Counted from the first letter of the stretch, positions 1 to 9,605 are shown. The stretch is 64,000 bases of DNA from Thioalkalivibrio sp. ALJT (GCF_000381825.1 NZ_KB907128.1:62001-126000), one strand, 5' to 3'. Numbers and translations are program-made. The notes: a model not told the origin generated them from the sequence alone.

Positions 1-276
1 AAGTTCCGAGGCGAACACCACCACATCCGCGCGGTTGCGGTAGCGCTCCGCCTCCAGCTTGGCCATGACCTGTCCGGTCGTTGCCGCAAACAGTTCGATC
101 TCCACGCCTTGTCGGGTCTCGAACTCTCGAACGATATGTTCGATCAGCGGGCGCGGACCCGCGGAGTAGACCACTAGGGTGTTGTCATCAGAAGCAGATC
201 CGGAGCACCCGCTGATCAGAGCTGTGAGTGTGATCGCGACCGCGGGAAGCCAAAGGGTCCACCGCATGGTCATCAT
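1..276 (-). CDS. ABC transporter substrate-binding lipoprotein (partial, C-terminus outside window)
   Basis: Only the N-terminal ~90 residues are present; the gene runs off the left edge. It starts with a hydrophobic signal segment ending in a lipobox (LISGC), so it should be a lipid-anchored, periplasm-facing protein. The mature part begins with a short beta strand (TLVVYSAG), followed by a helix and a VEIELFAATTGQ segment, as in family 1 solute-binding proteins of the ferric iron/2-aminoethylphosphonate type. The ATG at 276 overlaps the TGA of the upstream ATPase gene (ATGA), which suggests translational coupling; an in-frame ATG at 267 gives a more typical signal peptide. The substrate cannot be told from this fragment, and no permease gene is visible. 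Confidence 0.78.
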   Translation of the reverse strand, partial: MMTMRWTLWLPAVAITLTALISGCSGSASDDNTLVVYSAGPRPLIEHIVREFETRQGVEIELFAATTGQVMAKLEAERYRNRADVVVFASEL

Positions 277-1355
277 CCACGGACGACATGAGCGCGTTGC
301 AAGTCCAGTCGGATGCCGACTTTCTCGCCACAGGAAAATCCGGAGCGGTGAAAGGCCCGCAGGCTGACGCCGCGCTCCAGATCCAACAGGATCTCGTGGC
401 GGTCACCGAGGAAACGCGAGTGGCGGACGGCTCCCGGCAGGATGCCGTTGGGAGTCTTGTTGGCTGCTGTTGCCTCGCCGGGACACAGGTCGATATCTTC
501 GCGCCGAACTACCAAGTGTCCGCTGGCTGGGAGGCCGTTGGTGGCGGCCATTCGGAGAGTGTCCTCAAGAACGATCTCGTCGCCTTGGCGCTGGAATGCC
601 AGGACATTTGCGCTGCCGATGAACTCGGCGACGAAGCGACTGCTCGGGGTCTGGTAGATCGCCTCGGGAGTGCTGTTTTGCGCGATGCGGCCGTCCGACA
701 TCAGCGCAATCCGGTCACCGAGTGCGAACGCCTCGCCCTGATCATGAGTTACATACAGTACGGTCTGTCCGGTATCGCGGATGAGCATTGCGATCTCGGA
801 CTTCAGCTCCTCCTTGAGACGGGCATCCAGCGCCGAGAGGGGTTCGTCCATCAGCAATAGGCGCGGTTGGACTACCAGTGCGCGTGCGATCGCCACCCGC
901 TGTTGTTGGCCTCCAGAAAGTGTCCCGATTGGCCGCTCGGCGAATTCCTCCATCTGAAGTCGCTCGAGGGTTCCCATTACCTGTTTGTGTCGTTCGGATG
1001 GATCGACACCACGCAGCTTCAATCCGAACTCCACGTTCTGTGAGACGTTCATGTGTGGCCAAAGAGAGTGGTGCTGAAACACCATCGCCAGACCGCGCTG
1101 CTGCATTGGCCGATGCATGCCTCGGGTCGGGTCATCAACGAGTTGACCGGCGATGGAGAGCGATCCAGCGTCGGCCTGGAGGGATCCAGCGACGAGATTG
1201 AGAAGGGTGGTCTTGCCGCAACCGGAGGGCCCAAGCAGTACCTGGCACTCCCCTGGTTGAACCGTTAGATCGATGGAGTCGAGGGCGGTTTTCGCCCCAA
1301 AGGTTTTCTTCAGCTGCCGACACTCAAGCAGCGGGGAACCGTTGGGCGTTTGCAT
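273..1355 (-). CDS. ABC transporter ATP-binding protein (FbpC/PotA-like)
   Basis: A 360-residue importer ATPase. Visible motifs are Walker A (GPSGCGKTT), the signature LSGGQQQRVAIARAL, Walker B with D-loop (LLLMDEPLSALD) and the switch His (VTHDQGEA). About 110 C-terminal residues form a TOBE-like domain, typical of ATPases for iron, spermidine or sulfate importers. An in-frame ATG lies upstream at 1373, but the ATG at 1355 is preferred because a GAGG lies 7 bases before it. The solute-binding lipoprotein gene follows with a 4-base overlap, so the two form one operon that probably continues left to a permease. Iron is the commonest substrate for this pairing, but that is only a guess here. 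Confidence 0.9.
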   Translation of the reverse strand: MQTPNGSPLLECRQLKKTFGAKTALDSIDLTVQPGECQVLLGPSGCGKTTLLNLVAGSLQADAGSLSIAGQLVDDPTRGMHRPMQQRGLAMVFQHHSLWPHMNVSQNVEFGLKLRGVDPSERHKQVMGTLERLQMEEFAERPIGTLSGGQQQRVAIARALVVQPRLLLMDEPLSALDARLKEELKSEIAMLIRDTGQTVLYVTHDQGEAFALGDRIALMSDGRIAQNSTPEAIYQTPSSRFVAEFIGSANVLAFQRQGDEIVLEDTLRMAATNGLPASGHLVVRREDIDLCPGEATAANKTPNGILPGAVRHSRFLGDRHEILLDLERGVSLRAFHRSGFSCGEKVGIRLDLQRAHVVRG

Positions 1356-1479
1356 GGCACGGCCTCGGAGCAAAAGCGAAGGCCTAGCTTAGGGCAGTAC
1401 CGTTACGACCAATTTTCGCCTTTGTTGCGCGGCAGTGAAGCTTTTGTTTCGGGGCGCTGGGATGTTGAAAGAGTGCGTT

Positions 1480-4400
1480 TCAGGCCAGGCGTGGGTCGTG
1501 CTGACGCGGTTCGTCGGGGTGCGGGCGCGGGATGATGCAGTGGTTGACACGCTGAAGTTCGCGCTCGGCCCAGGACCGAATCCGGGCATCGGTGGCGAGG
1601 CGTCCGTAGTCGAGCAGGGCCTGACGTTCGATGTTCGGGTTGCCTTGCTGATGGGCGATATCGCGGGCGCGTTCCAGCTCCTGCCAGCCTGCGTCCATGC
1701 ACTCATCGCCTGCTGCGAACAGCGCGGTCGCGCGCAGACGGCGAAGTGCTGGTTCAAAACATGCATCACCGTACTGTTTGCAGCCCGCAAGAGCCGCGTC
1801 GGCCAGTTCCAGGCGTCGGGTCGGGTCGGTGTCGCAGGCCTGCAGGGCGTCCAGTAGCAGCAACTGGAAGAGGGTGCTCACCCCGTCCATGATCTGCCGT
1901 ATCGCCTCGATCTGTTCCTCAATGACGGGGATGGGATCGGATTGCCCCAACCGCGCCAGGGCCCAGCTCTCGAGGGTGATGCCGGCGGCACGCCATAGCG
2001 GATAGTCGTACTCGCGGGCGAGCGCCAGTGCCCGACGCGCGGCGGGCAGGGCGCCCTCGGCGTCGCCAGCGTAGAAGGCCAGGACCGCCTGGAAGCTGTT
2101 CATGAACGCCTCGGTGGGGCGGTGGCCGAGGTGGTGGGCCTGTTCGCATGCGACCTCGATTTCTTCCCAGGCGCGGGCATGGTTGCCCATGTGGAGCAGG
2201 GTCCAGGCGCGGAAACCGCGGGCGCTGATGGCCGGGTTCTCGGTATGTCGTGCGACCAGCGTTGCGTGGTCCTCGTCGCGATACAGCTCGATGGCCCGTG
2301 TCTGGTGTTCCATGGCCTCGGCGAACTGGCCGGTCCAGAAGTGGGTGTTGCCCTGGACGTAATGGGCGGCAATGCGCAGCAGGCGGTCGCTGGAGTGCTC
2401 CGCCAGGCGTTCCATCTCGTCGGCCAGGCGGTGTGCCTCGGTGAATCCGTGCCAGGAGCCGGCGCCGTGCCACAAGCCCCACAGAACCCGGAAGTACTGG
2501 ACGGGGTCTTGCTCCGGAGCCGTCAGGCGCATTGCGCATTCGAAGATGTTGTTCACGGTGCGCGATCCATAGCCGAGCAGAGCCAGGTTGGATGCACCAA
2601 GGCCGCCCAGGGCGCGCAGGGTGTTGTGCTCGTATTCGGACGGGTCCGTTTCGGTCCGGTGTGCGTCCGGAAACCGTTCGAGGCAGGTGAGGGCGTCCTC
2701 GAAGTATTGCGAGGCCTCCGGCAGGGTGCCGCGGGCAAAGGCCGCTTCACCCGCCTGCAGCCAGGCATGGGTCGCCTCCGGGTAGCGTGCTGCGTGGTAG
2801 AGGTGGTATGCGATCTGCCCCCAGTCGGGCGTCTGTATGCCGTTCTCGCCGTCTTCCTGCAAGAGGTCGGCCAGCTGACCGTGGAGCCGGGTGCGTTCAG
2901 TGAGCAGCATGGATTCGTAGGCCGCCTGACGGAACAGCACGTGGCGGAAGCGATAGCGCACGCCGTCGACCATGCCGGCTGGCTCGATGAAGCCCTTTCC
3001 GGTCAGACGCGTGAGCTGGCGCCGGATGGTGTCGGCCGGTTGCCCGCGCAGGCGGCTGAGGGTGCGGGTGTCGAAATCGCGGCCAATGACGGCCGCCGAG
3101 TGGGCCAGTTCGCGCGCGCTTCCGAGTTGCTCCAGACGCGCGACCAGCAGATTCGAGAGGCCGGGTGGCAGGCTCTCGGGAGACGACCCGGTGTGCGCGG
3201 CGTCCAGGGCATAGCGCGTGAGTTCCTCCAGAAATAGCGGAACGCCCTCTCCGTGTGCGACCAGCTGCTGGCGCAGGTGGGCGGAGAGCCGGTGATGGGG
3301 GTCGAGCTGGTCCACCAGGCGATGGGCGGCGTCGGCGTCGAGACCATGCAGGCGGAGATGTTCGATGGTCAGGTCACGCCAGGAGGAGCGATAACTCATG
3401 CGTGCGGTCAGTACAGCCAGCAGCGGTTGCCGGTGCAGCCGCTGGTAAAGCCGGCGCAGTAACTCGGCGGTTCCCGAGTCCATCCAGTGGAGGTCGTCGC
3501 AGATCAGCAGCGTGGGGCCATGAGCCGAGCGGCGGCGGACGAGTTCGACCAGGGTGTCGATGATGCGGTCGCGGTCCAGCCCTGTCCGCGCAAGATTCTC
3601 CGGCCCTTCGGTATCGGGGTGAGTCAGCCAGAGGGTGAGCCGTGCGGCCGCGTCAGCGGCCAGGCCTGTTTGCACCAGGGCGTGCTGGAGATGTCGTTGC
3701 CGTGCCTCACGCAAGCGGTCCTGACCGATCCAGGCGGCAAAGGCCTGACGCACCGGGGCGAGCAGCTGACGCGAACGGTCTTCGCGACATTTCAGCAGAT
3801 AGCGAGAACGGGCCTGGCCGCGGACCTGGAGATCGAGGCTTCGGGCCAGGCGGCTCTTGCCCAGACCGGCCTCGCCCTGAATCAGGACGAAGCGGACGGC
3901 CCCGGTCGTGAGTACCTGATCCCAGTGCGCGCGCAGGCGTTCCCGCTCGGGACAACGCCCCGTGAGGGGCGTCATGCCGTGTTGGGTTTGCGCGTCCACG
4001 CGGTCCAGCGGTCCGGGATCGGCGGTAACCCGGTAGACGCCGTTGTCCTCGGGGCTGAAGCCGAAGTAACCACCGATGCGAGCGTAGGTGGGCGCACTGA
4101 CGCGCAGGCTGCCGGGGTCGCCGCGTTGAGCGCAGTCCAGAGCCCGGGCCGTCAGCTGTCCGGCGGGGTCCGGCCAGTCGGGATCGGTGCCGGTCACGAT
4201 GAGGTCCGTATCGACCGCGAGACGTAACTGACATTCCCCGGGTGCGGTGGTGAGTGCCTGCCAGGCGGCGTGCACGGCGTCCACCGTGGCCTCTTCGCGA
4301 CCGGTCGGGTAACCGAAGTAGGCCAGCAGGCCATGCCCGGGCGAGGGCACCACGTGGCCATGGTGACTGAGGAGCACGAAATCGACGTGTTCCAGGCTCC

Positions 4401-5343
4401 GGGTGACCTGTTGCTGCTGGATCTCGCAATCGGCAGTCGGGTCGGGCTGTACATGGCAGGCCACCACGGTGACGCGACGGCGCTCGGGGCGCAGGGCAGG
4501 GGGTTCGGCGGCGTCCGCCCCGGTATGTTGCTGGCTGGCCTCCGCGCGTTCTGCGCCCAGGATCTCTTCGCGGGTTCGGGCCAGCAACTCGCCGGGACTT
4601 TTGCCGGCTTTGGCCTCCAGGTGGGCGTAATGTTCCAGCGCGCGCTTGGTGTGGCCGAGATGGGCCAGCGCCTTCATCAGCAGGTGGTGCAGGGTCTCGT
4701 CGTCTGGCGCCATCACCAGCAGGCGATGCAGCTCGGCCAGCAGTGGTTCGCCCTCGTTCGGTTTGGCCAGTGCGGCCAGATGCTGGCTGATGAAGACCAG
4801 CAGGTTCTGCCAGTGGTGATCCCGTTGTGACTGGGCCCAGGCCGCCAGCTCCGGCAGGTCCTGCAAGGCCCTCAGACCTTCGAGGAAGTGGCCGCGATAG
4901 CCGGAGACAATGGCCAGGTCGGGCGGCGGCGCGCTGGTTTCGCGGCCTTCGGTCGTGCGCCGTTCGGCACGCGACCGGTGCAGGATCAGGAAGTCGATCC
5001 GGGATTCCGGTTGTGGCTGGAAGCGGACATAGCGAGGCGTGGTGTCCAGCAGGGGGGGCTCGCTGGCGGGGAGCTGACGGCGCAGCTGAAACAGGCCCTG
5101 ACGCAGGTTGACCCGGGCGCTGTCGGCATCGAGCTCCGGCCAGAACAGTCGCGCCAGTTCTTCGCGCGGGATGCGGCGGGGGCTTTCGGCGGCAACGTAG
5201 GTGAGAAGCAGACCAAGCTTGGTACAGGAAAGGGCGGGTACGTCGCGTTCGCCAATGCGCACCCCCACGGTGCCGAAGGTGGTGATCTCCATCTGCACCA
5301 ACGGGTGTTCATTCTTGCCGTCTCGGCCCTTGTTCGTCGCCAT
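1480..5343 (-). CDS. BTAD/SARP-type regulator with cyclase-like, AAA and TPR regions
   Basis: A 1287-residue multidomain protein. Residues ~18-120 look like a winged-helix DNA-binding domain and ~145-260 like a bacterial transcriptional activator domain (BTAD). Residues ~285-450 resemble a degenerate class III nucleotide cyclase homology domain without the usual metal-binding pair. A P-loop ATPase follows (GEAGLGKSRLAR at ~490; Walker B LLICDDLHWMD at ~625), and residues ~780-1287 are TPR-like helical repeats. The architecture matches large STAND/AfsR-type activators in which ATP binding and TPR ligand sensing control transcription. An alternative start is Met18 (5292). It lies 125 bp upstream of, and co-directional with, the ABC importer operon, so control of that operon is possible but unproven. 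Confidence 0.85.
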   Translation of the reverse strand: MATNKGRDGKNEHPLVQMEITTFGTVGVRIGERDVPALSCTKLGLLLTYVAAESPRRIPREELARLFWPELDADSARVNLRQGLFQLRRQLPASEPPLLDTTPRYVRFQPQPESRIDFLILHRSRAERRTTEGRETSAPPPDLAIVSGYRGHFLEGLRALQDLPELAAWAQSQRDHHWQNLLVFISQHLAALAKPNEGEPLLAELHRLLVMAPDDETLHHLLMKALAHLGHTKRALEHYAHLEAKAGKSPGELLARTREEILGAERAEASQQHTGADAAEPPALRPERRRVTVVACHVQPDPTADCEIQQQQVTRSLEHVDFVLLSHHGHVVPSPGHGLLAYFGYPTGREEATVDAVHAAWQALTTAPGECQLRLAVDTDLIVTGTDPDWPDPAGQLTARALDCAQRGDPGSLRVSAPTYARIGGYFGFSPEDNGVYRVTADPGPLDRVDAQTQHGMTPLTGRCPERERLRAHWDQVLTTGAVRFVLIQGEAGLGKSRLARSLDLQVRGQARSRYLLKCREDRSRQLLAPVRQAFAAWIGQDRLREARQRHLQHALVQTGLAADAAARLTLWLTHPDTEGPENLARTGLDRDRIIDTLVELVRRRSAHGPTLLICDDLHWMDSGTAELLRRLYQRLHRQPLLAVLTARMSYRSSWRDLTIEHLRLHGLDADAAHRLVDQLDPHHRLSAHLRQQLVAHGEGVPLFLEELTRYALDAAHTGSSPESLPPGLSNLLVARLEQLGSARELAHSAAVIGRDFDTRTLSRLRGQPADTIRRQLTRLTGKGFIEPAGMVDGVRYRFRHVLFRQAAYESMLLTERTRLHGQLADLLQEDGENGIQTPDWGQIAYHLYHAARYPEATHAWLQAGEAAFARGTLPEASQYFEDALTCLERFPDAHRTETDPSEYEHNTLRALGGLGASNLALLGYGSRTVNNIFECAMRLTAPEQDPVQYFRVLWGLWHGAGSWHGFTEAHRLADEMERLAEHSSDRLLRIAAHYVQGNTHFWTGQFAEAMEHQTRAIELYRDEDHATLVARHTENPAISARGFRAWTLLHMGNHARAWEEIEVACEQAHHLGHRPTEAFMNSFQAVLAFYAGDAEGALPAARRALALAREYDYPLWRAAGITLESWALARLGQSDPIPVIEEQIEAIRQIMDGVSTLFQLLLLDALQACDTDPTRRLELADAALAGCKQYGDACFEPALRRLRATALFAAGDECMDAGWQELERARDIAHQQGNPNIERQALLDYGRLATDARIRSWAERELQRVNHCIIPRPHPDEPRQHDPRLA

Positions 5344-5455
5344 GTGCCGTCAGCTGCCGCGGGGCAGTCCGGTCGCGCGGGGTGGCACCCGGTATCGTTC
5401 CGGCCGCTACCACGAATTGATTTGCCGCAATTGTATCGAGATTCCGTAGGCGGGG

Positions 5456-5947
5456 TTAATCGATCCGAATGGTGGTGTAGCCCTGATTCTCGTAGCCCAT
5501 GATGGACAGGAAGGTGTTGCCTACAAGGTACACCCCGGGGATCAGGTCATCCTGGCTCAGGTCGAAGCGGCGCGTGGCGATCTGGCAGGCCTCCATATGG
5601 ATGCCCTCCAGTTCCATCAGCGCCTGCAGGCGTTCGTGGATATGCCGTGCAGCTGAAACGTCCTCGATCTCCAGGTGATCGGTGTCGTGGGCAATCAGGG
5701 CGGCGGCCCCGCCGCGAAAGGCAAACACCATGTCCGGTTCCAGGCCCTGGCGCTGCATGTCTTGGTAGGTCTCGTGGATCACGCTGAGGCGCGGGATCAG
5801 GCGTTCCGGTTCGCCGATGGTGATGTCCCACAGGATGCGGCCGTTGTCCATGCCGGCGATGGCGCGCTGGTCGTCGGGCTTTTCGGCCAGGGCAAGTCCC
5901 GGCAGCAGGAGGGCACAGTACAACAGGGAGGCAAGCAGGTTTTTCAT
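5456..5947 (-). CDS. Exported DsrE/DsrF-like family protein
   Basis: 163 residues. Residues 1-21 form a signal peptide (MKNLLASLLYCALLLPGLALA), followed by a domain that resembles the DsrE/DsrF-like fold: a WDITIGEPERLIPRLSVI first strand and helix, MVFAFRGGAAAL, and MEACQIATRRFDL with one conserved-type Cys. Cytoplasmic DsrE proteins carry sulfane sulfur; the exported relatives are mostly uncharacterised. The ATG at 5947 was chosen over a much longer open frame because the signal peptide begins there. It stands alone, with the large BTAD regulator starting 112 bp away on the same strand. The call rests on fold-like motifs only; the role in sulfur metabolism is inference. Confidence 0.75.
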   Translation of the reverse strand: MKNLLASLLYCALLLPGLALAEKPDDQRAIAGMDNGRILWDITIGEPERLIPRLSVIHETYQDMQRQGLEPDMVFAFRGGAAALIAHDTDHLEIEDVSAARHIHERLQALMELEGIHMEACQIATRRFDLSQDDLIPGVYLVGNTFLSIMGYENQGYTTIRID

Positions 5948-6218
5948 GGCGTTGGTCCCCCGGGGGCGGTCTTTGGTTCTGCTTTGAGAGTAGCAGGAGG
6001 GGATGCACTGCGCCGGGACGGGGGGCGCCGTCGCAGGCCATTGTCGGGAGGGTTGGTCGCGTCCCGGGGAAACGTTGAACAGGGGAACGCTGAATAAAGT
6101 CATCCTGGAGGGGCGGTCGGATGCGGGACGGCTCACCTGCCCCGCGCGCGCCGCTGGCCCGAATTCGATCGGCGGCACGTCCTTGTGCCGCGGGAAACGT
6201 CGGGCAATCCGTGTTTCC

Positions 6219-6482
6219 TCAGTGGCCGTGATACCCCTTGTGCAGGTATTCGACGCCGTCGAGGCTTTGCACTTCGATCTCGCGAACCGGGGTGTAGCGG
6301 GAGGCACCGGGCTGGACGATCTCTTCGGTCAGACGGATGCGGAACGGGGCCTCGCAGTTCAACAGCTGACCGACATAGCGCTTGCCCTCGTGGTTGACCC
6401 GTACCGGCGAGGTGGTCTCGTAGCGGCTGAAGTTGTAGCTGACGTCCTTGGGGTACTGCAGGTTCTGTTCGGAAAAGGTCAT
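6219..6482 (-). CDS. Conserved-looking hypothetical protein, 87 residues
   Basis: I do not recognise a family. The protein has no Cys, no membrane segment and no signal peptide. It looks like a small beta-rich cytoplasmic domain (SPVRVNHEGKRYVGQLLN, FRIRLTEEIV, VREIEVQSLDGVEYL). It ends with a His-rich GYHGH. It starts 15 bases after the end of the photolyase gene on the same strand, so it may be the last gene of the regulator-photolyase operon. The opposite-strand open frame through this stretch has no plausible protein character. Confidence 0.6.
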   Translation of the reverse strand: MTFSEQNLQYPKDVSYNFSRYETTSPVRVNHEGKRYVGQLLNCEAPFRIRLTEEIVQPGASRYTPVREIEVQSLDGVEYLHKGYHGH

Positions 6483-6497
6483 GGTCGGCCTCGGTTT

Positions 6498-7904
6498 TTA
6501 CGTGTTTTTGATGGCGTTGAAGGCCTCAAGAGCCGCTTGGCGGCTGGTCTTCAGGTCCACGATGGGCGCCGGGTAGTCGCGTGCGCCTCCGGCGCCTGGC
6601 GCGTGAATATACCGCGTTTCGGTGTTCTTGAGGGCGGGCAGGAAGCGGCGCACGAAATGGCCTTCCGGGTCGTACTGCTCGCCCTGGCGCTGCGGGTTGA
6701 AGACGCGGAAATAGGGTGCGGCATCGGCGCCGCAGCCGCCGGCCCACTGCCAGCCGAGGGTGTTGGCGGCCAGGTCGGCGTCGACCAGGGTGTCCCAGAA
6801 CCAGCGTGCGCCGTGGTGCCAGTGCAGGCGCAGGTTCTTGGTCAGGAAGGAGCCCACCACCATGCGCAGGCGATTGTGCATCCAGCCTGTTTCCCACAGT
6901 TGCGCCATGGCCGCGTCGACCACCGGTACCCCGGTGCGCCCGCGTTGCCAGGCGACGAGGTCGGTCCCGGACTCGCGCCACGGGAAGGCCTCGAAGCGCG
7001 GGTTCAGGGGGCGTTCCGGTGTGTGCGGAAAGTGGTAGAGCACATGATGGGCGAAGTCGCGCCAGCCGAGTTCGCGCACAAAGGCCTCCCCGCCCCCGTG
7101 TTCCGTATCCAGCCCCGTCTGGCGCAGGGCGCGCAGGATCTGGCGGGGCGAGATCTCGCCGAAATGCAGATGCGGTGACAGCCTCGAGGTCCCGTCCTGA
7201 TCCGGCCGGTCCCGAGTCCCGGCGTAATCCCGGGCGGTGCGGTCGAGGAAGTCCTGCAGGCGCGCGAGCGCCGCGGCCTCGCCGGGGTTCCAGGCGGCGC
7301 GCAGGCCGCCGGCCCAGTCGATGCCGGGCAGGAGCTGCAGTTGCTCGAGGGCGAGCGAGTCCGGTCGGCGTGCGGGTGGCTCCAGTGCGCCCGGTGCGGG
7401 CAGCGGGTCGTGGTCGATGCCGCGCTGGCGGCAGGCCTTCCAGAACGGCGAGAACACCCGGTAGGGCTGTCCCTGCCCGGTCGCGACCGCCCAGGGTTCA
7501 AGCAAAAGCGCGGCATTGAAGCTGCGCACCTCGAGGCCGTCGGTGCGCAGTGCGGCCTTGATGCCCTGGTCGCGCAGCACGCAGGCGGGGTCGTAAAGCC
7601 GATTCCAGTACACCGCGTCGGCACCAGTCTCCGCGACCAGGGTGCGCAGGGTGTCCAGGCTGGGGCCGGCGCGCAGGATCAGCGGGCTGCCGGCCTGCTC
7701 GAGTTCGGCGGCCAGCGCCTGCAGGCTGTGATGCAGCCACCAGTTGGAGGCGGCGCCCGGCTGCCAGGGCGCCTCTTCTTCCGGTGCATGGATGAATACC
7801 GGGATCACCGTTTCGCCGCGGGCGGCCGCCGCGTGCAGCGCGGGCTGGTCGGCCAGGCGCAGGTCGCGTCGCAGCCAGACCAGGGTGGGGCCAGGGGTGG
7901 TCAT
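6498..7904 (-). CDS. phrB: Deoxyribodipyrimidine photolyase (class I CPD photolyase)
   Basis: 468 residues, close to E. coli PhrB (472). It repairs cyclobutane pyrimidine dimers with blue light, using FADH-. Visible features: N-terminal Rossmann antenna-binding domain (LVWLRRDLRLADQPAL), the FAD-binding stretch TSRLSPHLHFGEIS, GWMHNRLRMVVGSFLTKNL, and DADLAANTLGWQW near the C-terminus, which contains the conserved Trp residues. The ATG at 7904 overlaps the stop of the upstream FeS-type photolyase gene (ATGA), so the two are probably translated in a coupled way. The longer open frame upstream is shadow sequence inside the neighbour. Confidence 0.95.
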   Translation of the reverse strand: MTTPGPTLVWLRRDLRLADQPALHAAAARGETVIPVFIHAPEEEAPWQPGAASNWWLHHSLQALAAELEQAGSPLILRAGPSLDTLRTLVAETGADAVYWNRLYDPACVLRDQGIKAALRTDGLEVRSFNAALLLEPWAVATGQGQPYRVFSPFWKACRQRGIDHDPLPAPGALEPPARRPDSLALEQLQLLPGIDWAGGLRAAWNPGEAAALARLQDFLDRTARDYAGTRDRPDQDGTSRLSPHLHFGEISPRQILRALRQTGLDTEHGGGEAFVRELGWRDFAHHVLYHFPHTPERPLNPRFEAFPWRESGTDLVAWQRGRTGVPVVDAAMAQLWETGWMHNRLRMVVGSFLTKNLRLHWHHGARWFWDTLVDADLAANTLGWQWAGGCGADAAPYFRVFNPQRQGEQYDPEGHFVRRFLPALKNTETRYIHAPGAGGARDYPAPIVDLKTSRQAALEAFNAIKNT

Positions 7905-9514
7905 CAGATGCGGTCTCCTGCTGCCAGGGTCTTGCGCAGCGCGCCCGCGCGCTCGCGGATCGCCAGCAGACGTTCGGGGGCCATCTTTTCCAGGTGTTTC
8001 CATTGCAGCGCGGTTCGCGGGTGGCGGGCGAAGCGGTCACGGTGGCGCGCGAGGAAGTCCCAGTACAGGGTGGTGAACGGGCAGGCCTTTTCGCCCACGG
8101 CCGCGCCCGGATCGAACGCGCAGTGCTGGCAGTAGTTGCTCATGCGCTGGATATAACGGCCACTGGCGACATAGGGCTTGGAGGCCATGCGGCCGCCGTC
8201 GGCGTATTGCGACATGCCGATCACGTTGGGCAGTTCCACCCATTCCACGGCGTCCACGTAGATGCCGAGATACCAGGCGTGGATGGCCTCGGGGCGCACG
8301 CCAAGGAGCTGGGCAAACAGTCCGGTCACCATCAGTCGCTGGATGTGGTGCGCGTAGCCCAGCCGCAGGGTCTGACCCACGGCCTGGTGCAGGCACTGCA
8401 TGGAGGTGTTGGCGTCCCAGTACAGGGCAGGCAGGGGTTCGCCCGCATCGAGGGTATTCCACTCGTGCCAGTCGGTGCCGAAGTGGTAGTACAGCCCGCG
8501 CACGTACTCGCGCCAGCCAAGGATCTGGCGGATGAATCCCTCGGTCGCGGCCAGCGGTGCATCGCCGTCACGCCAGGCCTGTTCCGCAGCCGTAATGACC
8601 TCCCGCGGGTGGATCAGGTGCAGATTCAGCGCGGCACTCAGGCGGGCATGGTAGAGCCATGGCTGATCGGTCCACATCGCGTCCTGGTAGGTGCCGAAAT
8701 GCGGCAGGCGCTGGGTGATGAAGTCGTCCAGGGCCGCACGCGCCTGTTGTGGGGTGACCGGCCAGTCAAAGGCGGCATCCTCACCTGGCAGGTCCGGGAG
8801 GTGATGCCGGATGTCCTGCTGGCATTCGCGGGTGATGGCGTCGGGTGGGAAGCGCAGGGGTTCCGGCAGCAGGCCCGGGCCCTGGCGCCCGAAGTGGCTG
8901 CGGTTGTTGGCGTCGAAATTCCATTGTCCCCCGGCCGGCTCGTCGCCTTCCATCAGGATGTCGAGGCGCAGGCGCTGTTCGCGGTAGAAGTACTCCATGC
9001 GCAGTTGCCTGCGGCCCCGGGCCCAATTCGAGAAGGTGGCGAGCGGTACTAGGAAATGCGGGTCCTCGTGGATCCGGAGTGGTGTGGCCGCGGTGTGGCA
9101 GGCGGTCTCCAGCAGGCTCCGGACGCGGTGTTCCCCCGGTTGCAACACCTGGACCTGGCGTGGTTGCAGGCGTTCGAGGTCGGCCTGCAGCGCAGTGTCC
9201 AGGGTTGACTCGGGGTGTTGCCCCAGCCGCCGGTAGTGGACCGTCAGACCGCCTTCCTGACGTTCATGGGCAAAGTGCCGCATCGCGGCCAGGAAGAGGG
9301 TGGTGCGGGCCATGTGCGAGGCTACGTGCCGTGACTCGGCGGCGACTTCGGCCATCCAGAGGGCGTCCTGTTGCGGGTCAAGCTGCGCGAGGATGGGATG
9401 CTGCGGATCGAGCTGATCTCCGAGCACCACCAGCAGGGTGCGCAACCGGGCGCCCGGGCGTGACGATGCAGGAGGGATCACGAGGCTGGACGGGGCGACA
9501 TCAGTTGAGCGCAA
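7904..9514 (-). CDS. FeS-type cryptochrome/photolyase (CryB/PhrB-related family)
   Basis: 536 residues. The protein belongs to the photolyase-related family whose studied members repair (6-4) photoproducts and carry a 4Fe-4S cluster. N-terminal VVLGDQLDPQHP is typical of that family. The four cluster cysteines can be placed: one in SMQCLHQAVGQTLRLGYAHH, two in NYCQHC and one in EKACPF. HIQRLMVTGLFAQLLG and WVELPNVIGMSQYADGG are the conserved flavin-domain segments. It is the middle gene between the MerR-type regulator (91-bp gap) and phrB (4-base overlap). The pairing suggests that both UV photoproducts are repaired by one light-regulated operon. Confidence 0.9.
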   Translation of the reverse strand: MRSTDVAPSSLVIPPASSRPGARLRTLLVVLGDQLDPQHPILAQLDPQQDALWMAEVAAESRHVASHMARTTLFLAAMRHFAHERQEGGLTVHYRRLGQHPESTLDTALQADLERLQPRQVQVLQPGEHRVRSLLETACHTAATPLRIHEDPHFLVPLATFSNWARGRRQLRMEYFYREQRLRLDILMEGDEPAGGQWNFDANNRSHFGRQGPGLLPEPLRFPPDAITRECQQDIRHHLPDLPGEDAAFDWPVTPQQARAALDDFITQRLPHFGTYQDAMWTDQPWLYHARLSAALNLHLIHPREVITAAEQAWRDGDAPLAATEGFIRQILGWREYVRGLYYHFGTDWHEWNTLDAGEPLPALYWDANTSMQCLHQAVGQTLRLGYAHHIQRLMVTGLFAQLLGVRPEAIHAWYLGIYVDAVEWVELPNVIGMSQYADGGRMASKPYVASGRYIQRMSNYCQHCAFDPGAAVGEKACPFTTLYWDFLARHRDRFARHPRTALQWKHLEKMAPERLLAIRERAGALRKTLAAGDRI

Positions 9515-9605
9515 CGCAGGCTCAGGAACATGTCTGCGGCTTGGTGGCCTTCATTGTGTGCCAGGAGCCTGTCGGATTGGGGACGGATCGGCTGCGCGTA
9601 CGCGA

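Noticed and set aside
2122-3237. Open frame of 371 codons on the plus strand
   Set aside because: Lies inside the BTAD regulator, whose ATPase and TPR regions are coherent on the minus strand.
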